Assembly (NCBI GenBank): GCA_030272585.1
Contig: BSYQ01000016.1
Span: 310,001-374,000 of the forward strand
Length of the DNA: 64,000 bases
Reading direction: 5' to 3'
Source of the DNA: Bryopsis sp. KO-2023
Taxonomy: Eukaryota; Chlorophyta; Ulvophyceae; Bryopsidales; Bryopsidaceae
Positions 41,701 to 50,974 of this stretch are shown piece after piece. The notes beneath the pieces are model-generated. The model did no database searches, was not told the origin of the DNA, and saw only the letters and a list, made by a program, of their open reading frames with translations. Position 1 is the stretch's first letter. Every line of letters starts with the position of its first letter. A program made the position numbers and the translations under genes.

Positions 41701-42256
41701 GGGTACGCGTTGCAGCCGTTGTTCAAAACCGCCCGGCTCCAACGCGTACATCCCAACCGCCTGTAAGTTTGCTAACACACCCGGGCACCACCGACACTGC
41801 TCGCGAGACCGCTTTGGAAAATCCTGGAAAGCGTGTGCCAAGGATGTGTTGGCCATCCTCGTGGCCTTGCGGCGCCCCGACCTCTTCTGCCGCGGACGCG
41901 AACTCACGCTGGGGGACATCCCGGCGGCGGACCTTTCATGGATCCCGGAGTATCGCCTTGGCATCACCGCCGACGAGGTCTTCCAAAATCGCTGCTGGCG
42001 ATGCGAAGCGGAAGCCAGGAACTTCCCAACGACGGCATACTGGCGCACGCTGACGGCGGAGATGTGGGGGCGATACCCCGAGCTCCGTCGGCCGTTCCCT
42101 GACGAGATCCCCCTGGAGAGAGGCAGCGCAACCAAGCGGCCCCGAGAAGACGAAGGTCCAGACGATCCAGCAGCAGGAGGAGAGCCGCCGGAGCACTGTC
42201 GCGGAGGTCAGGGAGGACCGCCACCACCACCACCACCGCCGCCGCCGACAGCCTAA
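38765..42256 (+). CDS. int: A2 integrase fused to ORF3 (env-position extension)
   Basis: Starts at ATG 38765 (MDPWADAELMEFL); G's integrase begins MDPWKDTELMEML, so this start is conserved. HHCC finger: VHRENAH ... CHSC. Catalytic core: GMDLIT, IITDNGSEFEG and NGLVERMNREIQ (DDE). A GPY-like module follows near residues 380-400. After ~450 residues an internal ATG (40115) opens MFRFVCFLAIICGVLSS, a signal-peptide-like segment. Low complexity Gly/Glu/Pro follows, then a coiled-coil-like stretch (RRRMKKMADLLDRQKDRIAEL). The Cys/His module has CSRC, HHRHC, CAKD and CWRC. A polyproline tail ends the protein. No second membrane segment is seen, so an envelope role is unsupported. Total about 1163 residues. 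Confidence 0.85.
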   Translation: MDPWADAELMEFLKTTALPAEKRAKARVRKRGQRYRWVGGDLHPLKCLSKQGEWLEVPKEEQRPTVVRKVHRENAHIGGRGLCQKVQQRYWWPYIRKEVEQVWQTCHSCRRSQKAPKERHPLRQHIPLRAWERLGMDLITLPTTGTGEKYVIVMVDYFTKWTIAGALTSKRSSAVAAWLKASVFHPYGPPASIITDNGSEFEGEVAELLQQWGVQLRKGRPYHPETNGLVERMNREIQQLLRRECGGGITPQWPEKLQEVIYAINTKEHTSTGLSPAKALFFREFSTKTKRNERLAELRGELRRADAVELQRQVTLRFMNEERKAQEGSIARALQKARVKQQLGHLWETIRRGKAPAELKVGDMVMLCSTRFPYHPKEMEFNQGPWMVQELRGDLVKVGQTPRDAWTVDRVQCRLIERTDVEESRGGSAEKPDSGGELLDEFALFESPATMFRFVCFLAIICGVLSSGGGGVGPIGGAREGGGDQPERGGSGSSQGGGGNQPGQGNDDTPMAESGSLDTADLEAEYGLQEEETVEELVSEPMVEIALPAAGPSQPPPVELPATFRNLPVELQIDAVAAYFAAILASHMTQPETQNVATQTDEEEQRDQGSQATCDMVPWNQWEQQRRRMKKMADLLDRQKDRIAELTGKEKGSLHPRSSHPRKKTVKNLKAGDIGEGGKPPPQLGPEDLEEATATLTGEQPLHQPGQGGLEGSTAATAATAATAATGGGQHEETTVGEGSGLVGSEAGTGEKVGEEQPTTPEDEPPAPADVIPGSPPHPQPLSAQEWAEVQREERDRSLAGHQPLPGMHYRRGWEERVSQPRVEEPDPVPFAHQAEQAGPQDPPAELPTTEEVPPASQLVLLPPGPIRPPAPPMAGPRPPRPFQMFQNVQAPFAFGAGTPTGTTPGLSQSGTPASKGGAPRKGPTTRLASGKGKLKKIVMDFSGTDTETGEDEGPPDGTAPGDGKGQHGQSSGGGTPGMGTRCSRCSKPPGSNAYIPTACKFANTPGHHRHCSRDRFGKSWKACAKDVLAILVALRRPDLFCRGRELTLGDIPAADLSWIPEYRLGITADEVFQNRCWRCEAEARNFPTTAYWRTLTAEMWGRYPELRRPFPDEIPLERGSATKRPREDEGPDDPAAGGEPPEHCRGGQGGPPPPPPPPPPTA

Positions 42257-42872
42257 AAAGGGGGGAAGGTGAAAAAAAAAAAAAAGAAAAAGGAAGGAAA
42301 ATGGGGGAGGGGTGACTGTTTGTTTTTGTTTTTATTGTTTTTATTTGTTTTTGTTTTATTGGTTTTCATGAGAATGGCTATGGAGACAGCCTTCTCAAAG
42401 AAAAGTAGTAGCTGAACTGGGTTGGATCAGGAAGAATGGAAAAGAAAAGGAAGTGAGAAAGAGAGAGTAAGAGTTCAGAGTTCAGGGCTCTCTTTTTGAT
42501 GACTTTTTGTTTTTGCTTTTATTGTTTTTGTTTTTGTTTTATTGGTTTTCATGAGAATGGCTATAGAGACAGCCTTCTCAAAGAAAAGTAGTAGCTGAAC
42601 TGGATTGGACCAGTAAGAATGGAAAAGAAAAGGAAGTGAGGAAGAGGGAGTAAGAGTCCAGAGGTCAGGGTTCTTTCTTAAATCTTTTTGATACATGATT
42701 TCAAGTTGCTATGAGGGTTAGAGATCAGACTGTCTGCTGCTGAAGTGGGCAGGCAGTAAAACACTGTGGCAGGAGTGGGTGTCTGATGGGTTAGGTATCT
42801 TTTTGGGGGAAGGCATGAAAAAGGGGGGGGGGGGGGGAATAAACAAACAGAAACCTCTGGTTATTGGACCTG

Positions 42873-42903
<31 letters not shown>

Positions 42904-43312
42904 CAAGCCTACTGGTTGAGAAGGCAGGTTGCTCAGTATTTCCAGGGATGAAGTGAACAAGCTGACAGAACAGCTGTGGATTGTGTTGTGCTTGTGTTAT
43001 CAAGGTTAACAGACATTTTTCCTGTTGTGTAGAAAGTGATAATTGAAAAAAAAAAAAAAAAAAAAAAAACTTTTATTTTGGATCCCAACATACTGACACT
43101 TAGCACTTGTTCTGTAGTCCTGGGGACACTGCATCTGTGGACTTAGTGGTTGAATAGGCAGTTAGGTCTTTCTATTCACCACTTCTCCAACAGTTCTGAC
43201 CCCAGTTATCTTGAAAATGGAAGTCTAGACACAGAAACAGTTCAGAAAAGAGGGGAGGGGATGTTAAAACTTTTGGGGACAAAAGTTCAGGGAGGAGGGG
43301 AGTGGTTACAGC
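42257..43312 (+). other. A2 3' UTR and polypurine tract
   Basis: Gene-free. It contains an A-run after the stop, the ~183-bp tandem duplication (about 42320-42700), a G-run (about 42825-42837), two A-runs (about 42874-42898 and 43046-43068), and purine-rich GGGAGGAGGGGAG followed by TGGTTACAGC at the LTR boundary. Homopolymers are shorter or longer than in A1. Confidence 0.75.
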
Positions 43313-43760
43313 TGTAACCCCAAACCACGTCGCCTCCACCGTTTTCGTCACACTGGTCAAGGCCAGAGTGCTATCGGGTAGAGGAGGGGTAGTTAGGACA
43401 GTCCAGCCACAGTCTGGAAGTAGCAGTCCAGCTGCGGAAATGACGAGGTTGGACGGTCCTAAAGGTAGAGACTAAGGGAAGGGATTGAGGGAGGTTAGGA
43501 AGATCAGCTAGGCTTGATAGGTTAGGTAGTCCCCATCAGTAGGTGGGATCCTAGGTGATCAGTGGGACTAGGGTGAGTCAGGCGGCAGCCTATTTAATGG
43601 CTGATCTTAGGTTATTGGATTATTCTGGGTGAGGCTTTTGTGTTTATTCGAGTTTGGACCTTTATTGATTATTGTAAGAAAGCTTGTGTGAAGAGTCCTG
43701 AGTAAGGTGCCTTGCAAAGGCCGTGTGATCAACTTCAAGAGGGGCTGTCCCCACTTCCGC

Positions 43761-44179
43761 TGTTAGTCTTTTAGCGCTATACGAGGTAGTTTGGGATAGA
43801 GCCGAGGGTGGCTGACGCATGCGGGTTCGCGAGTAAGACAGATTAGACCCAGAGTTTGGGGCATGCGTCAGCGTACTACACTTAGGGGTACTTAAGAGGC
43901 CCACTCGTTGTTTTGACATTCACTTTATTTTGTAAGAACTCGGGATTCGTGGGATTGGTGTGTTCCCGCTTGTGTGTGTGTTTGTGTGTGTGTGTCTAAG
44001 TGTTTGCCTGACGCAATCACTTATCCAACCAAGTGCTCTAGTAGCGTTCACAACCGCGCTAGCTAGAGAGTTGTCTAAACCAACAAACCCCACAAGTATA
44101 CTTGCGTTAGCCAGCAAGTTATCACGAATCCAATCAACACAGCCGACCACTATTGCGTCACCCACAAGCTTCACTATCA
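43761..44179 (+). repeat. B 5' LTR
   Basis: TGTTAGTC to CACTATCA, 419 bp, matching 53434-53852. A (GT)n-like TGTGTGTGTTTGTGTGTG tract lies near 43972-43995. No obvious TATA box. Confidence 0.95.
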
Positions 44180-44181
44180 AT

Positions 44182-44193
44182 TGGTTTCGGAGC
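44182..44193 (+). promoter_or_regulatory. B primer-binding site candidate
   Basis: TGGTTTCGGAGC, 2 nt after the LTR end. Confidence 0.72.
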
Positions 44194-44324
44194 GAGGCAA
44201 GAACTTTAAGTTCTTGAGATCGAAACTTGTGAACGTGGCGCAACAAACGTTTTTGTTTGTTTGTTTGGTAGAGAGAAACTCCAACCGTGGTTGTTGAGTA
44301 CTCCCAAATAGTGGCTGAGAGATC

Positions 44325-46976
44325 ATGGCTGACCGTGAACACGCATTGGCAGTGCGCGAGCCTCAAGTTGAAGAGCCAGGGATTGAACCTGAGTTCGATG
44401 AGGAATTGCCTGACGCACCCAATGTTGTGTATCAACAAATAAACGTCCAGAACATCCACAATGTCCAGCAAGCAGCTGTCGACATAGACATGGGAGCTGA
44501 TGCGGAAGCCTTAAGAGAGGATGTGGATGCGGTCCATGACCGTGTGGACGATTTAGCCCACGGGCTAAGGGGTCACCTGCAGCAAGTTGACCAGACACTG
44601 GGGCAGAGGCTAGCCCATGCTGAGGCCTCTGTGTCGAACCAACTGGCTGGCGCATCAGAGGTGATCGGGCAGGCGCTGGAAACACAGCACCAGCATGCGC
44701 AACAGGTTGAGGCCACACAGCATGCGGTGGTGTCGCAACAGCAGAAGCTGGATTCAGTAGCGGCTCAACATAGTCGATACGAGCAGAGGCTATTACGCCA
44801 AGATATCGACCATAGAAAAGAGAGAGCCGAGATCAAAGCTTCTGTGGACGCAATAACAAGGAGGATGGATGCCGCAGACATCCTAGCGGACTCTCGTTTT
44901 GCTGACCTAAAAGAAGCAACTGAAGCATCAGCACTTCAGTTAAAACAACTCTCCGAGTTATCCCTTGTTCAAGGGCGGAGAATTGAAGGCTTATTAGGAA
45001 CTGTTGCGGATTCCAACGAAAAAGTCGAACGGACTCTAGAATTGTTTCGGGAGTCCTTGCACAAACAAGGTGCTGAGGTGAAGCGTTTGCAGAGCTCAAG
45101 AGTAGCAATTCAAAAAGATTTGATTGCCTTGGAGAAAAAGGCATCCAAGACCTGGGATCAGCAGCAAGATGCAGCTGATGTGGTTGCCTTAAGATTATCT
45201 GGCCTGGAACGAAGCATGGAGGATGTGAGTGGCGGAAGTCAGAGTGCCCAAAGTGGAAGTGATGCTCGTGCAGTATCACCAGAGCGAGAAGAATCAACTT
45301 CTCCTGAGCCTGAGGACTCAGCCTTTGGGATGCCGCTGCCGAAGAAATCAGTAAAGCAGTTGGCTGCATCATGGCCGCCACTAGACCAGAGTTTCGCGGT
45401 AGGAATGGTTGGGGCAGGAACCTCAACAATACCGGCTCCTCCAGCAGTACAGGTCGAGGAGGGTGAAATTGTTGCTGCAGAAGCACCACCATGCACTGCA
45501 GTGGATAGCGCACCAGACGCTGATTTCACATTCCCTCAGTTGATACCTCCAAGTACAAGAGCTCAGCCTGGAGTACGCATCTCAGAACCCGACTCTGCCG
45601 ATGGATCACGTAGACCCACACGAACTAACCCAAGAGTTCTCTCCTCAGCAGAAGTGTTATATCAAATTGACCTTGAGCGTGCTAAGGCACAGGTCAGAGA
45701 AGAGAAAGGAAAAGAACCCATGCAGATCCCCACACGTACTGGAAGATTGGGACTTGGGTTAAGTGCTTTGGGAGCAAGGGTAGAAAATAATCCCTTTGCT
45801 GCACTTGGTTCATATGAGTCTACTGGTGGACCCAGTCGAGTTCCTCGCATGCGTGGTAACTTTGGAGACCCTGGTGATGACGACCCAGATGATGATGGCG
45901 GTGATGATTACCGCGACAGACGGAACCGCCCACCTTCCCGCATTCCAGGTGCGCCTGATGGCGGAGGAGGTGGTGGCGGCGGTGGAGATGGTGGAGGCGG
46001 TGGACCTCCCGGGGGACCTCCTGATGGAGGTGGAGGTGGAGGTGGCGCTGGACCGGCAGGCCCAGGACCTCCTAGGCAAGGACAGTGGTTGCCTAGCACC
46101 GTCAAGTTGCAAATGCCTCGCGCATTTAACGGAAGTGGAGAACCAAAAGCCCGTAAATGGCAAGTGCTCATGACGCGGTACTTGAGAACCTGCGGAGTGC
46201 ATGAAGCACAGTGGCAGTCGATTATGGCCACTAACCTTTATGGAGCTGCCTCGGATTGGTTAACGATGCAAGAGTTGAAAATTCACCGAGGTGAAAGACC
46301 ACCCTTCCGTGACTGGATGGACTTCATGGATGGTTTAGCTACAGCTTTCGAATTCTCTAGTGATCGAGATGAAGCGTGGCGTGACCTCCATAAACTCAAG
46401 CAGACTGGAACCGTGAAACAGTTCGTCAAAGAGTTTCAGCGGTTAGTCTTGAGGATTCCAGACCTCGAAGAGGATCACCAGTATTTGCTCTTCGTGGATG
46501 GACTTAAAAGTGAAGTTCAGAAGTTAGTCGCAGCAACGGTACCTCGAGATGTCGAGGCCGCCATCATATCCGCCGAACGATTGGAAGCCCTTGGAGTTGG
46601 AACACAAGGCCAAGGAGGGCAAACCAATCAGAAAAAGAAAGGAGTCTGGCGTGGTGGAAGAAAGAAGAAAGGCCAGAATCAGGGTCAGCAGCAGCAGAAC
46701 CCTACACCACCAGCCCAAGCACCACCACAAGCTGCCGCAGGAGTGCAACAGCAGCAGCAACAGCAACAAGGACGAGGAGGAGGACGTGGTGGTGGTGGAC
46801 GTGGACGCGGTGGTGGTAACCGTGGAAGAGGACAAGCCAATCAGGGAAGACAGAACCCCCAGGGGGGAGGGGGATATAATTGTTATCTTTGTGGAAAGAA
46901 GGGTCATCCTGTGAGGCAATGTCCTAGATTGGAGGAGGTGAAAAACCTCCCCGATGTAAAAAAAATGTTAAACTGA
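44325..46976 (+). CDS. gag: B Gag
   Basis: 883 residues from ATG 44325, the first ATG of a good-context frame after a 130-nt leader. Residues ~60-320 form a long heptad-rich coiled coil (ALREDVDAVHDRVDDLAHGL and onward), longer than a typical gypsy Gag. An acidic/Pro linker and Gly-rich hinge follow, then the capsid-like core (VKLQMPRAFNGSGEPKARKW, LRIPDLEEDHQYLLFVDGL). A Gln/Gly/Arg-rich segment follows, and the zinc knuckle CYLCGKKGHPVRQC (CCHC). It ends DVKKMLN. The 3' end overlaps the -1 frameshift signal feeding Pol. Confidence 0.95.
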   Translation: MADREHALAVREPQVEEPGIEPEFDEELPDAPNVVYQQINVQNIHNVQQAAVDIDMGADAEALREDVDAVHDRVDDLAHGLRGHLQQVDQTLGQRLAHAEASVSNQLAGASEVIGQALETQHQHAQQVEATQHAVVSQQQKLDSVAAQHSRYEQRLLRQDIDHRKERAEIKASVDAITRRMDAADILADSRFADLKEATEASALQLKQLSELSLVQGRRIEGLLGTVADSNEKVERTLELFRESLHKQGAEVKRLQSSRVAIQKDLIALEKKASKTWDQQQDAADVVALRLSGLERSMEDVSGGSQSAQSGSDARAVSPEREESTSPEPEDSAFGMPLPKKSVKQLAASWPPLDQSFAVGMVGAGTSTIPAPPAVQVEEGEIVAAEAPPCTAVDSAPDADFTFPQLIPPSTRAQPGVRISEPDSADGSRRPTRTNPRVLSSAEVLYQIDLERAKAQVREEKGKEPMQIPTRTGRLGLGLSALGARVENNPFAALGSYESTGGPSRVPRMRGNFGDPGDDDPDDDGGDDYRDRRNRPPSRIPGAPDGGGGGGGGGDGGGGGPPGGPPDGGGGGGGAGPAGPGPPRQGQWLPSTVKLQMPRAFNGSGEPKARKWQVLMTRYLRTCGVHEAQWQSIMATNLYGAASDWLTMQELKIHRGERPPFRDWMDFMDGLATAFEFSSDRDEAWRDLHKLKQTGTVKQFVKEFQRLVLRIPDLEEDHQYLLFVDGLKSEVQKLVAATVPRDVEAAIISAERLEALGVGTQGQGGQTNQKKKGVWRGGRKKKGQNQGQQQQNPTPPAQAPPQAAAGVQQQQQQQQGRGGGRGGGGRGRGGGNRGRGQANQGRQNPQGGGGYNCYLCGKKGHPVRQCPRLEEVKNLPDVKKMLN

Positions 46977-47011
46977 CCGCCAGGCAGGAAACTGCTTCGT
47001 CTGAGCCTGGC
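46958..47011 (+). promoter_or_regulatory. B -1 programmed ribosomal frameshift signal
   Basis: Heptamer A-AAA-AAA at 46958-46964, correctly phased with the gag frame (GTA AAA AAA). Fourteen nt later is a perfect 7-bp stem, GCCAGGC (46979-46985) with GCCTGGC (47005-47011), loop 19 nt. After a -1 slip the frame is open without a stop into pol. The spacer is longer than the usual 5-9 nt. Confidence 0.75.
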
Positions 47012-50000
47012 CGACGCAAACGTCGTAAGCGAAACAGAGTTCGTAGGCGGCGTAGGAAGCATAGATCAAAAGTAGGTGCCTCGAAAAAGGTTAAAAGTAC
47101 TCACAGCGGAAAACCTGAGGAGCGGACTAGTACACCGCGTGAAGAGAGAACAGAGACACTCTCCACATCTACCCAATCGGCACATGACAACTGCGATTGG
47201 AAAAATGAACAGAAGGAAAGCACACCGGATGAGATGGACGCGCCTCATGCGTCATCTGCATCTCTTCCCTCTGTTAGTGAATCTGTGGGCTCATTGGAGT
47301 CGCAGAGTAGTCTACAGGAGTCCCTGCCTGCAGACGTAGACAATAGTGGGTCAGAAACAACCCAGCGGTCTACCACAGAGCGAGTTAATGTGTCAGAAGT
47401 TCGATCAACTTCATCAACCAAGGGTGACACATGCCCTCTGTTAAAAATTCAAGAAGTGCCTGTGAGAGGGTACGAAGTAAAAGCACGGATCAAGACCACG
47501 GACCTTTATGCATTCATTGATTGTGGAAGTACCGCAAACTATATCAATGATAAGGTAGCGCGTGATCTCGGGTTGTCGATTACACCAAGCTCAAAGAGAG
47601 CAATGTTGGCAAACGGAGATATTAAAGAACTGGCTGGCAGCTGTAACAACCTCCGAGTAAAGATAGGAGGGCTGAAATGCAAAATGAAAGCGGATCTGTT
47701 CCCAGACCTTGGTTATGACCTAATATTGGGCATGCCTTGGTTGCAGAAAGAAAACCCCCGCATAGACTTTCAGCAGAATGAGATTTCAGTTTGCAAAAAC
47801 AGCCAAGTGTTTCATCTCCCGTTGCGTCATCCAACCCAAGAGAGTATTGAACCTGAACGAAAAGTACAGTCGATACTGCAAGAAGTGCCAGTGACTGAGT
47901 GTTCAGCTAAGAGAATGATGCGTCATCTCAAAACAGAGACAGCATTCATGGTTGTAGTGCAAGAGTCTGAAGAGAAAGCTTTAGGCCAACATGAATTGCC
48001 TGACGCAATAGAGCGAACACAGCCATTCAACACTGAGGATGAGATTGGTAAACTTATTCGTTCAGACACCCCTGCCGAAATTAAAAAGGTGGTAGAAACA
48101 CACCGTGGTGTGTTCCCTCGTGATTTACCCCCAGGGATCCCGCCGAAGAGAAAAGGTCATGAATTTAAGATAGACCTGGAGGATCCAACACCTATCCATC
48201 GTCCAATATACAAGCTTTCACCAGCAGAGCTGGATGAAGTGAAAGCACAAGTGGACTACCTTCTGGAACAGAAGAAAATCAAACCATCCGAGTCCCCTTG
48301 GGGCGCGCCAATCCTATTTGTACCGAAAAAGGATGGAGGCTTAAGGATGTGTGTGGATTACAGGTGGATCAATAAGGTGACGGTGAAAAACCGATATCCT
48401 TTACCCCTGCCAGAAGAATTGATGGATAGAGTGTTCAAAGCCAAAGTGTTCTCGAAGTTAGATCTGCGATCAGGCTATTGGCAATTTCCAGTAAGGCCAT
48501 CTGATACAGAGAAAACAGCGTTCCGCACGAGATACGGTCACTTTGAGTTTTTGGTAGCGCCTTTTGGGCTAACCAATTGCCCAGCGCAATTCCAAACTCT
48601 AGTGCAAGACCTACTCGCAGAGTTTTTAGATGATTTTGTTGTTGTCTTTATCGATGACATACTCATCTTCTCTGAAAACATGGAACAGCATGCCGAACAC
48701 TTAGAGAAAGTCCTGTCGCGACTAGCAGAATATCAGCTTTTTGCTAAGGCAAGTAAAAGTGAGCTGGCTGTCGCAACAGTAGACTATCTTGGCTACCGCA
48801 TTAGCGGAAGTGGGTTAAAACCACAGGAACAAAAAGTGAAGGCAGTGAAGGAGTGGAAGGAACTACAGAGTGTTAGTGATGTACGTAGTTTCCTTGGAAT
48901 GGTTTCATACTACAGGAAATTCATTCCCCAGTTTGCACATGTTGCTGGACCACTCCATGACTTAGTGAAAAAAGACCATCCCTGGAGATGGGGACAGGTT
49001 GAGCGTGGCGCATTCAATGAACTGAAAAAGCGTTTAAGTCAAGCTCCCGTCCTTATTTTTCCAGATGCGTCACTGCCTTACACTGTGATCACTGATGCGT
49101 CGAATGAGGCCATCGGTGCCGTGTTAACACAGGATCACGGAGAGGGGCTACAGCCAATAGCTTACCTCTCACGTAGATTCAAGCCTGCCGAGCTTAACTA
49201 TGCACCATACGACAAAGAGTTGTGTGCAATATGTTATGCGATGGTGCAGTGGAGACATTATCTAGAAGGTTGTGCGGGTGGAGTAACAGTGTTCACTGAC
49301 CACCAACCTCTGACGCATATTCTGTCGCAGAGGAACCTTTCTAGAACCCAAGCAAGATGGCTTGAGGCGGGGTACCTGACTTCGATCAACCCCAAGATCT
49401 CCTATATCAAAGGCAAGGCTAATGTGTTAGCAGATGCTCTCTCCCGCAGTGTTCCTAAGCCCGTGGAAACTGCGATGAACATTTCCACTTGGCAAGTGCA
49501 TCAAGCAAGCCAAGACGAGTGGAAACAAGCCCTCCAAGCTGATAACTCCTTGGTGAAGATATTGCGGAAGCTTGAGAGTGGCGAGGAAGTTGAAGGATAT
49601 TTCCTCAGAGAGGGAATACTCTGGACGGTCCCAAAGAGAGGATTAGTCGAGAAAGTGGTGGTTCCTAAAGGCCAGCGCAATAAGATCATGAAGGAGTGCC
49701 ATGAGACACCTTCAGCAGGCCATACAGGACCAGTGCGAACAGGAGAAATCCTAGCGCGGCGATATTGGTGGAAGGGGTGGATGAATGAGTTGAAGGCATT
49801 TGTGCGCGAATGCCCTGTGTGCCAACAAATAAAGGCTGACACACAGAAGCCTATGGGCTTACTTCAACCCCTGCCAATACCTGAGCGGAAGTGGGAGCAG
49901 ATTACCACTGACTTGGTGACAGATCTACCAGCATCCAATGGGTTTAGTGCTGTAGCTGTCTTTGTCGATAGACTTACCAAGTTTGTGCATTTCGCCCCAT

Positions 50001-50974
50001 GTACTAAAGAGATTACCGCTGCAGGATACGCCCAACTTTTTATCGAACATGTTTACCGCAACCATGGCCTACCTAAAGTGATTGTGTCTGATAGAGACCC
50101 TCGCTTTACCAGCAAGTTCTGGCAGACGCTTTTTAAAGCTCTGGGTACAGAGATTCGTATGAGTACAGCTTACCACCCTCAAACGGATGGGCAGAGTGAG
50201 GTTACCATACGTACTCTGGAAAATTTTCTAAGGCCATATGCTGAGAGGTATCCCCATAAGTGGGTTGAGTATTTACCTACAGCAGAGTTTGCAGCAAACA
50301 ATGCGGTGAATGCGAGTACAGGGTTCGCACCTGCATACTTGATGTATGGGTACCATCCAGAAACACCAAACATTGGTGGGACGGCAACGCAATTTCAAGT
50401 GGAAGCAGTTAAGACTATGGTAGCACGGATGGCACAGGACTTAGATACCGCAAAAGCATATTACTCTAGAGCACAACACAGAATGTGTGTGAGTGCAAAC
50501 AAGAAGAGAAAAGATATTGTTTTTGAGAAAGGGGATAAAGTCCTGATAAAAAGCCGTTTTATTCCGTTGGCTGCTTTGAACAAAGTGAGTCCAAAACTGC
50601 GCCGTCGATTTGTGGGTCCCTTTGAAATTGTGGAGAAAATATCAAAGGTGGCTTACAGAGTTCAACTTCCGGAAACATGGCTCATTCACCCAGTGTTTCA
50701 TGTTTCTAAGTTCAAGCGTTATCACGCTTCGAGTGATAACAGCAGGCAGATACAACCTCCAGAAGGAGAGTTGATTGGTAGCGAAGTAGAGTATGAGGTC
50801 GAAAATATCCTAAGGGCTAGAGGTAAACGCAATCGTGAATACCTAGTGCTGTGGAAAGGATACGATCTACTTGACGCTACTTGGGAACCTGAAGCTAATC
50901 TGGTTAACGCACCAGATATACTTCGCGCATTTAAAGAGAAAGAAAGAAAAGAGTTGCAGAAAGGAAGAGAATAG
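46964..50974 (+). CDS. pol: B Pol: protease, RT, RNase H, integrase, chromodomain
   Basis: Open in the -1 frame from the slip site. Arg/Lys-rich start, then protease AFIDCGSTANYI (DCG in place of DSG/DTG) with YDLILGMPWL. RT: SPWGAPILFVPKKDGGLRM, LDLRSGYWQF and FIDDILIFS. RNase H: VITDASNEAIGAVL, ELCAICYAM, FTDHQPL. Integrase: HHCC (CHETPSAGHTG ... CPVCQQ) and DDE (TTDLVTDL, VSDRDPRF, DGQSEVTIRTLE). The GPY module is RRRFVGPFEIVEKI. C-terminal chromodomain: YEVENILRARGKRNREYLVL with WKGYD and ATWEPEANL, with aromatic residues in place. No breaks are seen. The chromodomain would direct insertion to modified chromatin, as known for chromoviruses. Confidence 0.96.
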   Translation, partial: NVKLTARQETASSEPGRRKRRKRNRVRRRRRKHRSKVGASKKVKSTHSGKPEERTSTPREERTETLSTSTQSAHDNCDWKNEQKESTPDEMDAPHASSASLPSVSESVGSLESQSSLQESLPADVDNSGSETTQRSTTERVNVSEVRSTSSTKGDTCPLLKIQEVPVRGYEVKARIKTTDLYAFIDCGSTANYINDKVARDLGLSITPSSKRAMLANGDIKELAGSCNNLRVKIGGLKCKMKADLFPDLGYDLILGMPWLQKENPRIDFQQNEISVCKNSQVFHLPLRHPTQESIEPERKVQSILQEVPVTECSAKRMMRHLKTETAFMVVVQESEEKALGQHELPDAIERTQPFNTEDEIGKLIRSDTPAEIKKVVETHRGVFPRDLPPGIPPKRKGHEFKIDLEDPTPIHRPIYKLSPAELDEVKAQVDYLLEQKKIKPSESPWGAPILFVPKKDGGLRMCVDYRWINKVTVKNRYPLPLPEELMDRVFKAKVFSKLDLRSGYWQFPVRPSDTEKTAFRTRYGHFEFLVAPFGLTNCPAQFQTLVQDLLAEFLDDFVVVFIDDILIFSENMEQHAEHLEKVLSRLAEYQLFAKASKSELAVATVDYLGYRISGSGLKPQEQKVKAVKEWKELQSVSDVRSFLGMVSYYRKFIPQFAHVAGPLHDLVKKDHPWRWGQVERGAFNELKKRLSQAPVLIFPDASLPYTVITDASNEAIGAVLTQDHGEGLQPIAYLSRRFKPAELNYAPYDKELCAICYAMVQWRHYLEGCAGGVTVFTDHQPLTHILSQRNLSRTQARWLEAGYLTSINPKISYIKGKANVLADALSRSVPKPVETAMNISTWQVHQASQDEWKQALQADNSLVKILRKLESGEEVEGYFLREGILWTVPKRGLVEKVVVPKGQRNKIMKECHETPSAGHTGPVRTGEILARRYWWKGWMNELKAFVRECPVCQQIKADTQKPMGLLQPLPIPERKWEQITTDLVTDLPASNGFSAVAVFVDRLTKFVHFAPCTKEITAAGYAQLFIEHVYRNHGLPKVIVSDRDPRFTSKFWQTLFKALGTEIRMSTAYHPQTDGQSEVTIRTLENFLRPYAERYPHKWVEYLPTAEFAANNAVNASTGFAPAYLMYGYHPETPNIGGTATQFQVEAVKTMVARMAQDLDTAKAYYSRAQHRMCVSANKKRKDIVFEKGDKVLIKSRFIPLAALNKVSPKLRRRFVGPFEIVEKISKVAYRVQLPETWLIHPVFHVSKFKRYHASSDNSRQIQPPEGELIGSEVEYEVENILRARGKRNREYLVLWKGYDLLDATWEPEANLVNAPDILRAFKEKERKELQKGRE

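Noticed and set aside
41191-42135. 314-codon antisense frame opposite A2 ORF3
   Set aside because: Caused by the GC-rich coding strand; the sense frame has homologous motifs and the same shadow appears in A1.
40115-42256. Classical envelope gene
   Set aside because: A signal-like segment is present, but no C-terminal membrane anchor, no cleavage site or fusion peptide was recognised; most of the protein is low complexity.
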